NCBI GenBank assembly: GCA_905221605.1
Contig: CAJNDS010002382.1
Span: 389,007-453,006, forward strand
Length of the DNA: 64,000 nt
Reading direction: 5' to 3'
From: Symbiodinium natans
Taxonomy: Eukaryota > Sar > Dinophyceae > Suessiales > Symbiodiniaceae
Shown: positions 23,201 through 33,100 of the stretch, one piece after another
How the letters are laid out: each line of letters opens with the position of its first letter
Numbering within the stretch: position 1 is the stretch's first letter
Notes under the pieces: generated by a model
Told to the model about the DNA's origin: nothing
Database searches by the model: none
The model's input: only the letters and a program-made list of their open reading frames with translations
Program-made: the position numbers and the translations under genes

Positions 23201-26200
23201 TGCAGATCCTGCACATCAACACCATTTTGGGTTCTTGGCCGTCCTCAAGAGTGGTGCTGTTGAAGGTCCCAGCAGGGCTTGGATTGACAGGGTCTGCGCG
23301 CCCAGCGGCCTGAAGATGTTCCTCTGTGGCGGCTTCATTCCTTTTCGCGTCGACGAGCTGCTGAGTGTTGACGAGCTCCTCCGAACCGAAGGCAAGGCAC
23401 TAGTGACTCCGACCAGCTCTAGCCTGAAACAAACAGAGACCCTGTGCCAAGTCTGGACGTTAACCTCGAGCTGCTTGCCTTGGCTGTGGATGCAAATGTG
23501 GTTTTCTGACACGTCTCGATGGCTCTGGTTGCCCTGCTCGCTGTACACACTGTACACTACGAGAAGTGCCAGCGCAAGGCCAGCAATGCTCGCCTTCTTA
23601 ATTCAGCTCAAAGGCACGACAGATCCACATGGCACCGCTGGCGTGAACGCTTCGAGGAACGGTCCGTTTCTCATTAATCGGTCTATATAACCTAGAAGAC
23701 CTGGATGTAGCTTCTGAAGGCTAATTACAGCACATCATGACACGAATCAGAGTAGAGTCACGAGTTGACAAGACATTGTTGTGTACTCGGCTGCACGGGG
23801 TGGGAATGCGTCCAGCGCCGGTCGCTTCAAACTCCGCGTAGGATCCGCGCGTTGCTGCTTCTCGGCACTTGCCAGTACTACATCGTTTCTCACTGATATA
23901 CGTAGACAGCATTCGGCGGATCCTTGAAATGATGATCTCTTGCCATCGAGAACCCCGGTCTCTCTTGCTCAGGAACAGGGTTCATCGGTCATGGCACCCA
24001 ACTCAGCCCGGATCGTCCAGGCTGGTGAGCACCTCACACTGTCCGCAGGCATTGGCTCCGAAGGAGACAACTTCGCCAGTGTCCCGCACCGCGCACGTGT
24101 GCTGATAGCCTGCTACCACAGCAACAAACGGACCATGGTCCGGCACATCGCACTGCCCTACGGCATTATTCCCAAAGCATGCCAGCTGCCCAGTAGCTGT
24201 CAATGCACAGGTGTGAGCGATCCCAGCAGACACCGCGATGACGCGGCCCAGGTCTGGCACATCGCACTGGCCATCCTCGTTGCTCCCGAAGCAGCGCAGC
24301 GTTCCGTCGGTCTGCAGAGCGCAGGTGTGACCCTGCCCTGCTGAAACTGCCTGGACCGGGCCCAGATCTGGGACCTCGCACTGGCCGACATCATTGTTGC
24401 CAAAGCAGACCAATTCTCCATGGGAAACTGCACAGGTGTGAGCAACCCCAGCGCTGACAGCCTGGACGGGGCGGTCCTGAAGGTCCTTGGGCACCTGGCA
24501 GCGACCGCTCCGCTGGCTGCCGAAGCAGGTGAGGACTCCCTGCGTGTCGATGGCGCAGGTGTGCTGGAAACCCGCAGACACAGCCACAACTTTGCCCAAA
24601 TCTGCCGGTGGCTGGCACTGGCCAGCACTGTTCAATCCGAAGCACACCAAGTCCCCATCTGCAGTCGTTGCACAAGTGTGCTGGAAGCCTGCGGCCACTG
24701 ACCGCACCGCACCCAGACTCTCCGGCACGTCGCACTGGCCGTAATCATTTCCACCGAAGCAAAGGAGCCTTCCAGCATTCACCACGCAGGTATGCTGCAC
24801 ACCAGCTGCCAGAGATGTCGGCTTGGTGTGAGAAGCAATGACCTTGGGGCCAACTCTGCATAAAGCCCTTGAACCCTGCACTTCCCGCTCCATCCTTCTG
24901 CGAACTCAGAACTATCTGGTCACCAAGCCATTCCAATGTCCAAAACCCCAGTCCAAACCCTGAACACGTTCATATACGCTCATGTTCTGTGCTCTGCTCA
25001 GTATCTGCCTGCTCCGCCTCCGTGCTCGGCCAGGCCAGGAGAGGCCAAGGGAGAGCCTCCAAGCGCTTGGGGGCATTCGTGGCTTTTGGTTTTCAAGGCC
25101 TTCACGGATTCTGCTCTTGGCCCACTGCTACTCGTATGGACAAGCTCGGAAAAATAGACGGCAAGTCCTCGGGGCCTAACGTTGCCGAAGCTGAAGCCCT
25201 GAACCCCGAACAAAATTGGGGTATCCAAGCTACAAGCTCCTCTACAGCAGATGAACACTTATCAGTTTAGGGCGCCTAAAACACCCCAAACCCTAAACCA
25301 CAGCTCCTAAAATTTTGCCTTTTGGAGGAGGGGCCTGGAATGCACTGAGCTTGGGGGCATCTCGCAGCGCGAGGCCCTGGAGCCAGGACTTCTTTGGGTT
25401 TAGTGTTTAGGGCTTCCAGGGTTTTCAGGTTTCTAGGGTTTCTAGGGTTTCTGGGGTTTCTAGGGTTTCTAGGGTTTCCAGGGCTTCTAGGGTTTCTAGG
25501 GCTTCTAGGGTTTAGGTCTGAGGGTTTAGGGTTTAGGGTTTAGGCTAGACCTTGGAGAGCTGTGAGCTCAGGGCCTACAGCCTGCATGGGAAAAGCCTTT
25601 TTCTTTGGACCGGGAGTCGATATAATTGTATAAGCGGCCCTATTCCGGAAACGGGGGGTGGCTCTTGTATTCGAAGAATCCCCCATCGAGCTAAGGAACG
25701 CTTGCATGTAGGGGGCACAGGTTTCCAGGCTGAGGGTTTCGTATTATGTGTGGGTCTTTTCTTCTTCTTGTTGTTAACATGAAGACTGGTAGGCTCCTAC
25801 TTTCACTTTTGCTCCATAATCGAAACTGTTAAATGATTGCTAGTCTTGTTGGGTTAGTAAGTTATATAACCTCAAGCCAAATGGCTTGGGAGCTGAGACA
25901 AGATGCAAGGGGTATCAGTCCAATTTGAGCTTTGTTCGGTACTTGGTCTGGACATTCAGATGTGTTGTGTAGGTACTGGAACTGCCGAAGATGGTCAGGA
26001 ACCCGCGTGCTAATAGCAGGTTCATCTGCGAAGGTTTCATCAAGCCTGAGCGCGTCTGAGTCCTTTCAGTACCGCATTTCGCCAGTTGCGGCCCTGTTGA
26101 ATACCCGGCGAACGCTCTGAAGAGCCCAACTGGAACGTCAAAGCAACGACACCACTGGGCAAGGCGTGCCTGCATCCGCTGCGCATCCGGGAAGATCCCG

Positions 26201-27633
26201 GCCAGCGCCATGGGCATCGGGGATGGTGCCCAGCTTTGGGGCTCTTTTGGGGGGCCTTGGGCTTTTTGGAAGGTCGAACCCATACACGTCGAAGCAAACG
26301 GATTCCTAAACCCCACGAGTACCCTCCCGGACCCATCCCTCCGCTCCCCCCACCACACGTTCTAGTAGGCTGCTCGAGCCGACATGCTGCTCGACATGGC
26401 ACCAGGTTGAAACACAGAGGCTTAGGGTTTCTAAGAGTATTCAGGGTTGGGTATGAATCAGATGTGGTCTGTGCTCTGTGCTGCTCATCGCAAGCTTGCA
26501 CTCTGCAAGCGTGTACCCGGCATGTCGTTAAGCCGTCCTGCTGTACATTGACCAAGTGGTCCGTCATGATCTTGACACGAGCGCCATCTCTCTCGAGTTG
26601 CTCCTCTGCCCAAGTCGGTTTTTTGCCCCTCAACTAGCTCCCCCAACTCAACTTGGGTTTGTAGTGGACAGCAATGGCACCCAGGGCCACCCGGCACTCT
26701 GCAGAAACCCTGGCCAGAGCCTCGATGGACTCGATTTGGGCCTGCTTCTGCTTGACCTGCATTCGTTTCCCTTTTCGTAGCAGCTGTGAAAAAGGTTGAT
26801 CTGTTAGCTTTGGGCTGCTACTCTCAACCCTAAAAACCGCAACCCGACAGAACAAAACCCTCAAGAGAGGTTCCCTCAGTGGATGCTGGAGATCTTGCTT
26901 GTCTGCTTTTCTGATCCCACGCCTTACTCTGATCATCAGAGTCTGATGGCTACGACGGCGAGTAGTACTTTAACTTCTAGGATACTGGAAGCTTCTACTG
27001 CGACTAGGATACTAGAAGCGTGCGGCCCGCAGGCTGCGGTGGGTTGGGGGAGGGGGGTTAACCCGGGCTGAGGCACCCAAAGCTCAAGGGCGACACCATC
27101 ACGAAGGGGTGTCCAAAATCAACTTCGGGGGCCGTCAACTGGGGCGGGCCCAGAAAAGCAGGAGAAAACAAGCCATCGGTCGAGAACATGCCAGTGGGTG
27201 GGGGGGGGGGGGGAAACAAGGAGTGCACAACAAGGACCCTTACTTGGACACGATACCCACACCCAGCACTCAAGAGGGGCGCGACAGAAACACGGAGCAG
27301 GACTTAGTTTTGATTTCAGGGCCCGCCACCAAGGAAATCTTCAAAACCCATCCTCTTCGTCCGGCTATGCTGGAATCTGCTAAATCTGCTAGAGCGGTCC
27401 ACCTCGGCATCAAGCTTCTTGTTCTCCTCACGGCCAATCTGATGCTGCATTCTTCTACTAAGTAGGGAGCCGGGCTTGGTTGTGAAACATCGGCACTGCC
27501 ACATACTTCTATTTGCTTTCAAGAATGCTCCTGGCAGGTTCAACACGACACCTTCAGCCGCAGACATCCTAAGTGACATCCTACTCCGCACCTCTGACGC
27601 ATAAGGAGGAAGTGAGTCACCCACGTCGAGCTC
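14222..27633 (-). CDS. CCDC39: CCDC39/FAP59-like axonemal ruler protein, N-terminal exons
   Basis: CCDC39 (FAP59) forms, with CCDC40, the coiled-coil ruler that sets the 96-nm repeat on ciliary doublets and anchors inner dynein arms and the N-DRC. Nine exons are collinear: 27633-27592 (GDSLPPYASE), 27426-27403 (ENKKLDAE), 26756-26709 (VKQKQAQIESIEALAR), 26603-26538 (ARVKIMTDHLVNVQQ), 23378-23310 (ELVNTQQLVDAKRNE), 22666-22606 (QLGRLKSEIVRLHKV), 21969-21914 (NELMRGNEKLDQ), 14705-14633 (FKLEMNWNQEELEQWA) and 14266-14222 (DELTLEKYRRADDSK). Every junction keeps phase except before exon 6, where four or five residues (expected ALAQR) are missing. Donors are GT, GT, GT, GA, GC, GC, GT, GA and GC; acceptors are all AG. 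The spacing from SEI to MNWN equals that of the animal protein as I remember it. Exon 7 ends CA and exon 8 begins G, rebuilding Gln across 7.2 kb. The start codon and the C-terminal three quarters were not found. Confidence 0.85.
16776..16796 (+). repeat. Short CA microsatellite
   Basis: About nine CA units. Similar short CA runs are at 9820-9836 and 31690-31704. Confidence 0.8.
17464..17544 (-). CDS. Terminal coding exon inside a CCDC39 intron, unrecognised
   Basis: After a GCGCAG acceptor the minus strand reads GEEMPADLNASILKLSQ and then AVKDLKKVD followed by TGA: 26 codons and a stop, amphipathic throughout. It lies between CCDC39 exons 7 and 8 on the same strand. Because it brings a stop codon it cannot belong to the CCDC39 message. 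It is probably the last exon of a nested gene or a captured fragment. Confidence 0.5.
   Translation of the reverse strand, partial: GEEMPADLNASILKLSQAVKDLKKVD
17665..17719 (-). CDS. PDZ-like exon inside a CCDC39 intron
   Basis: After an AAAG acceptor the frame reads SLPRGIKAVKPNSLAEKAG, matching the carboxylate-loop-to-helix core of PDZ domains (GI..V.PnS.AEkAG), and ends at a GCAG|GTGTCC donor in phase 1. The exon at 17544 starts in phase 0, so at least one exon would be needed between them if they belong together. A signal-anchor-like frame (IRSLLLCVLAVGFSVFSL) lies just upstream near 17790-17860. Confidence 0.4.
18040..18480. other. Trinucleotide-rich intron sequence
   Basis: Imperfect CAG/CAA, GTG/GTC and CGT repeats dominate this part of the CCDC39 intron. 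The 99-codon plus-strand frame here is low complexity and is not credible as a gene. Confidence 0.5.
20119..20188. repeat. TA/CATA microsatellite
   Basis: CATACATACATATATATATA passes into ATACATATACATATAG and then another TA run. It lies inside the 7.2-kb CCDC39 intron and resembles 664-735 and 51570-51690. Confidence 0.85.
24003..24893 (-). CDS. RCC1-like seven-repeat protein, intronless, nested in a CCDC39 intron
   Basis: This single 296-codon frame carries seven repeats of about 38-40 residues, each with an HTC motif (VSAGFQHTCAI type) followed by CFG and GQC.VP. Seven repeats is the number needed for a complete RCC1-type beta-propeller. Such HTC/CFG proteins are very common in dinoflagellates; relatives act as scaffolds, exchange factors or ubiquitin-ligase modules, and nothing here fixes the role. 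The last repeat has SFG in place of CFG. The first 20 residues are not repeat-like. A TTTATGCAG|AG acceptor lies there, so the domain could begin at a splice site instead of the nominal ATG. The ORF sits between CCDC39 exons 4 (26538) and 5 (23378) on the same strand. Confidence 0.8.
   Translation of the reverse strand: MEREVQGSRALCRVGPKVIASHTKPTSLAAGVQHTCVVNAGRLLCFGGNDYGQCDVPESLGAVRSVAAGFQHTCATTADGDLVCFGLNSAGQCQPPADLGKVVAVSAGFQHTCAIDTQGVLTCFGSQRSGRCQVPKDLQDRPVQAVSAGVAHTCAVSHGELVCFGNNDVGQCEVPDLGPVQAVSAGQGHTCALQTDGTLRCFGSNEDGQCDVPDLGRVIAVSAGIAHTCALTATGQLACFGNNAVGQCDVPDHGPFVAVVAGYQHTCAVRDTGEVVSFGANACGQCEVLTSLDDPG
25378..25545 (+). repeat. TTTCTAGGG nonamer array grading into TTTAGGG
   Basis: About ten units of GGGTTTCTA (some GGGTTTCCA or GGGCTTCTA) run straight into three exact GGGTTTA heptamers. 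The nonamer looks like the telomere-type heptamer with two added bases. It lies in the same CCDC39 intron as the RCC1-like ORF. Confidence 0.85.
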
Positions 27634-30158
27634 CTTAGAAGAGTACTCACTGGCATTTTGCGATGGACTTTGCAGATGTAAGGGCAAAGTAGGACCATGA
27701 AGAAGAGGCCTTTGAAAAGTGTGGGGCAAGGGCTGAACTTCTGAGTTGCTCTCGGGCCTGTGCCATCCCAAGGTCCCTGGCCGGACTTCTCTCCCACGAA
27801 AAACACCATGTTGTGTCGAGCAACTCTTCAACCCTTCAACCCCTTGTACCTGTAAACTCTGCAGCCTCAGAACCCTCATCATGCAACCTATGTCAATGTC
27901 GAAACCCCCTGCTCCAGGGTCTCGACCGTCATTGCTGCGCAAAGTCTCTGGCCCTGACGTGGACTACGGGCTTCTGTAGGCTCTTGAACGGGAAGCTTGG
28001 AAACTAAGCTGCCCTGTGTTCTTCCCATTGCAACTTCCAAGTCGACTCCATAGCTCCTCAGGTCCTACGAAACCCCACAAAGAAGCCAAACCCAAAAAGT
28101 ACACGCAAGAGCAGCCATCAATTGCCTCCAAGTTTCCTGCACGAGCCGAACTGTGCTACCCAAAACCATCTAAACATATGGCCCCTCTTCAGCCCGTCCT
28201 GTCTCCCTGCCTCAGCGTCCACGGCAAAGCTTCTGCGAGCTGTCGCCCAGACCCGAGGGCCCCCAGAGTCAGCGCATCTACATCTACTGAGGGCCAAACT
28301 GCGAGTTTTGTGTTCGGGGAATCTCAGCGGAGGTCTAAGCGACTGCAAAAAGCCACCTCGGGTTTGTGGTACAAGCTTTGAGGCTTAAGGAGTTTGCAAG
28401 GCTAGGGTTTTTCGGAACTGTGGTGCTCTGCTCCAACGCAGGAAAATCCGACCTTCGATGAAAACATGTACACAAGGCGAGAAACTAGGTGCGCGGCGCA
28501 CATCTCGCCGTGCGTTTTCGTGCAGAGATTGAAAATTAAGATGGCTGGAATTTGCAAAAAATGGTGCTATTTACAAGGTAATCGGCGTCCTGAGAGGTGG
28601 GAGCGCGTTATAAACGGCACTCTAAGGGGGAAACACGTATTTTAGTGTTTTCGCCTAGGGAATTCACTCCCTTTAAGGAGTTCTGAAATGCCTAAAACTA
28701 CTTTCCGTTTTCAAGGATTTTAGGGCTTTCAGGGGTTTAGAGTTTAGGGGCTTAGGGATGTTTTAAGGTGTAGGGCTTTATAGGAAAAGTTGCTTGAGGA
28801 TTCTGGGGCAGTAGGATTTCCGGAATCAGGTTTTGGGAAAACCTCAACGCAGAACCTCAAACCCAGAGACCTCGACCCTAAGCCCCACATCCTCAATCCT
28901 CAGTCCTAGCCCTAAACCCTGGGACAAAGCAGAGCCGTAAGTACCCTTAAACCCCCTAAGCCCTATACACCCTAAACCCTAAACCCTAACCCCCCCCAAG
29001 CCCATAGGGCGGATTTAGCAAGTCGGAGGGCTACGGTTTAAGTCTTAGCATCTGCAGAGTTGCCAGAGGCCTAAACCCCGAAGCCCAACATCAAGGCTAA
29101 ACTCCAAGCCCCAAACCCTGCAAACTGGAGCACTAAATGACTGAGGACATGCTGGCAAGTTGCAATAGGGGGGGCGGAATTATCCCCCCCCCCCCACCCC
29201 CCCCCAGCCACCACACCCAAGAAACCGAAGGAAACCACGCGGCGAGATACGCGCCGCGCTCCAACTACTCGGAGTTTAGCAAACATCCAGAATCCAGGGT
29301 TCGGGTGTAGGAGTCAGGCCTTACACCCAAAAAAAACGGCACCATCTCACCTGGGCACGACGAGCAGCCAAAAGAAACATTCTGAAAAGCTGGGAATAGG
29401 TTCGGTGCAGCCTTTCGATCTCCGAGCTGTGGGCAATGTGAATCTACTACGAACTTTGATCAAAGGGCTTATTTGCTTCACTGGCTTTTCCAAGGTTGCA
29501 GGGCTACTGGACGAATGTGCGAGCTACCATCTGACTGACGAAACCTAAAAACTTCTGCAAAGGCAGCTGGTAGCTGGTGTGCAAGTCCGGCGATGCTATC
29601 CCTTTTCTTCGCCGTCGGTTTGAGCATGAGCCCTCCGCAAGGGCGTCAAGTAAAGCAAACGGTTTAAAACAAGGCTGGCGCAACGGCCTCATGCGGCTCG
29701 CTGCAGGGCTCTTTTGCCAACTGTACACACACAGGGAACACATCTTCGCTGGCTCAAAACATGCACATGTCGAAGCCAGAAGGTCTCGTTTCAAAACCAC
29801 CTCAATCCCTATTCCTCGAAACTCCCGGAGGAAGCACTCTCAAGCCTCCGAGCCCCCGGATGGCAAGCTGGCAGGCGTTATTCCAAGTTGCTGGAGGGGA
29901 AGCTCCTCTGCTCCACTCACCCCGGGGGGAGGTTTGCAAGTGCTTTGTGTGCTCTGAGAGAGTTAGGACATCTACAGGGACGAGTTGAAAAGCAACCCCG
30001 AATCAGCGATTAAGCACGGCCGCCTTCAGCTTGCGATATGCCTGGCTCATTGCAGTCAGTCTGCGCGTTGCTCGTTCCACCACCATTGTCTCAATTTCTT
30101 GTGAGATACGCGTAGCGGCGTCTAGGGTGTAAGGTTGCTGCAGGCTGTAGCAAGACCC
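27634..30158. other. Region between the CCDC39 5' exons and the acyltransferase stop
   Basis: The CCDC39 start codon and promoter should lie here, but I could not find a Met-bearing first exon. 28380-29010 is dense with degenerate CCCTAAA/TTTAGGG sequence. A C-rich tract is at 29181-29208. Confidence 0.4.
28855..28995 (-). repeat. Degenerate CCCTAAA cluster
   Basis: Many CCCTAAACCC, CCTAAGCCC and CCTCAAACCC variants, with two or three exact heptamers near 28970-28988. A plus-oriented TTTAGGG cluster is just upstream (28715-28770), so orientation flips within about 100 bases. Confidence 0.7.
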
Positions 30159-33100
30159 TCAAGGCATCTCAGCCGCAAAAAAGGAACATGCCTTTTTGAC
30201 TCCTTTAAACCTCCTCGAATTGCATGCCTGGAGTCCAATGATTAGCCATTCGACTAGTCGGACACTGAAGGCTAAACTTTCGGCTAAAGCCCACAACACA
30301 TCTCTCAAGAACCTCGTTCCAGAAGCCAAGCGTTCAAGCCAATGTAGCGAGAGCCGAGCCTCCTCCCAGCACTCGCCTAACCTTTTCGGTTCCGCTTCGA
30401 CAGCAGCATCCACACAAATCCCAACCTCGGGGACTTTGAGCTTGCCAGGGAGCAGGGCTACCACAAGAATCGGGTCGAAATCCGGAACGAGTGGATCACA
30501 CGGGGGAAGCCTTCACTGCACTCAACCGTAGCCATTGAAGTACAGTCTTCCAAGATCGCACAATCCCCTAAACCAGGGCGCCTTGATCTCCCCCTTGTAC
30601 TGCACAATGCCAAAGTAGAGGCCCAAAGGGGCCATTGCAAAGAAGGTCATGTCCTCGGGGGAAACGGAGACTTGCTGCTGAGCGCTTGGCACTCAGGGGC
30701 TTTATATCTTTCATTTTCCAGTGGGGGGGGGAGGGGTTGGGGAAGGGGAGTTCTGCTGCTTGACATACAAATGTATCGGCTTTAAGGTTCATCGGGGTTT
30801 CTGGTTGCAAGGGCCGTGCCAAGCCCGAGGCACTTCTTTCGGCTACGCTTTGGCTTTGACTGCAGTCCGAGTTTGTAACACAGCCCAAGGAACATCGAGC
30901 GTTTGTCCCAGGAACTGCACCTGGCATCTGAAAGATGACCTCGCTCTCCCTTATGTCTATGGACATCTGCGACTTGCAGAGTAGGGCTTTGGAGTAGGCC
31001 TCTTCGGTTTCAGAGCTGAGGCTTCTGTAGAATTTGCGGGTTCGGCGCGGGGCGCCTCCCCTGTCGGGCCCACCACGTTCGACAGCATGACGGTCACCTG
31101 GCATTTCGTAAAGAAGGGTCGAGCTCGGGCTTCAGAAGGCGTTCTTGGGGTTTAGTCAAGTAAGGGCTTCAGGAGTCTTGCAACTGTCACTCAGACATTC
31201 AACCTCCTTGATGGATTGTCTTCCAAGGAGCCAAATTAGTAGCTCCTGCGGCATTCCCCATAGACTTGACTTTAGCGAGGGACCTTGACTTTACAGGGGC
31301 GCCCACGCCAAGGGAGTACCACACTCCTATATTAATGCCAGGATGCAAGGGGCTGAAAGTCTACCTCAGGGTTTACAGGTACGTGACGCCTCTGATCGCG
31401 AGAGTCACGAGAAGCTGAGACGAAGAACCTGCCCTGCCAACCCGAGTTGTGGCAGCGAAACCTTGCCGAAGGCATCCAAGAGCAGCTTGGCAGTCAGGGA
31501 GGGTGGAAAGCAGCTTTGTGTCGTGATGAACTTGACGATCTTGTCCTTGGATCACAGGTTAAGGATTTGCGGGGAAGGGGGAGGGGGGGTTGCTACCCAT
31601 GGTACGGACCGCTCGCCATAAAAGCTTCTGCCCGTAAGTTCCAAGCTGCGGGTCCCCAAGCATTACAAAGCCGACACTTCATGGCAGCTGTACACACACA
31701 CACAGAGCGTGGGCTGAGTACAGCGCCTGGAAGACTACAAGGCCTGGAAGGTCTACAAGCCGCAGTACCCGGCACCCCAAAACAACTCCAGCAGGCTGCC
31801 TTATGGGGAGGTTCCGCAAAGGACATCAAACAAGGCCCCCCGAAACCTGCGCACCGGCTTCCCAGCGCCGACTTGTAAAATGACACCCTGCAGGTCATCG
31901 CTCGGTCCCGGAACCAAATCCCAAATCCTGTGCTCAAGGAATCTCCGCAGGCCTTCCGAAGTGGACCACCCTTCATTTCACCGCCGGAAGCCTTAATGAG
32001 CCTTAAACACATGTGTGAATCTGCCAAGGAGCTCGCACGATCGGCTCCGGCGAGATCTTAATGACGTCGATCTGGGCCTCTCAGCTGAGAGCAATGAAGT
32101 GCCACCGCACAAGGCGTTGGGGAGTTGAGGCTAGCGCTTTGGGACCGGGGTAGGGGGGATTATGTAAGCGGGTTTTGACTTCAAGATGCAGGGCTCCTTG
32201 CGGGAAGGGTTCCTTGTGGCCGAAGCTCTGTGGATTCGTTGCAACATACGGTCTCGTGCCAGCCTCTCGACAAATCGCCTCAGCGAGCTTAAGGGAAGCC
32301 TAGAAAGCCTTAAACGAGCGCTCCATTGCCTTCATCTGGCGCATCACCTCCAGTGGGTCCTCAATGTGCAGCGGGAAGTACCTCAGACCCGGCCATGCGG
32401 CCAAAAGCAGCAAGGGACTTTGGGAGGAGTTTGGGGCCCGTCTGAAGGCAAGGCTCAGATGTCCCTGCGAGAACCTGTTCCCGAAGAGCTCGGGATTGTA
32501 CACGTCCTGGGCCAGGGAGGTCGAGCTGTTAGGGTTCAGGATTCGGATTAATGGGATCAACCATCCGCCATCAGCTGGTGAGTCCAGAGTGACAGCATGG
32601 GAACAGCCCAGGAACAACATGTTCACCACGACGAGGTACACAGGGACAGATGCGTTCGGGCGGATACTATTAGCAAAAGGAAGCAGCAGAACATGTTTCC
32701 TTAGCTGTGTAGAGTTGTTCTGTCGACAACGAAGCTGTTGAAAGAAACCAAACGCCGGGGCATCATCCGTCTTCCCCCATTTGAGGCCAGGATTCCAGGA
32801 CACAGGGGACTCAAAAAATCGTCACTCTGCATCAAACACACCATGTTCTGCATTTTTGCCCAAACAGGGGCAGATAGAAAGGATTGCTCTGGGCATTCTG
32901 CAGGGCAAGTTGGACAAGCCGAGAGTCATGGTCGTCCTCTCGGCGCATGCTGATGGGCATGTTGGCGCGCACCTGCATAGATCCACTTTCGAAGCCTTGC
33001 AAAGTCTTGACAAAAGTCCTAGGACCTGGCACTAACACATGTGGCGGAACAGGGTCCATAACAGCCCCTACAAGGCAGCATTCAATTTCGCCCAGGACGA

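Noticed and set aside
30313-30362. Alternative exon RLGSRYIGLNAWLLE after a 19-base intron in the acyltransferase
   Set aside because: It keeps phase, but a 19-base intron is implausible, and reading straight through gives EPKRLGECWEEARL, which fits the family end better.
30526-30536. CCGTAGCCATT, matching the first 11 bases of the dinoflagellate spliced leader
   Set aside because: The match breaks after 11 bases (GAAG follows, not TTGGCTCAAG), it is on the strand opposite the local gene, and no leader gene structure surrounds it. Best explained as chance.
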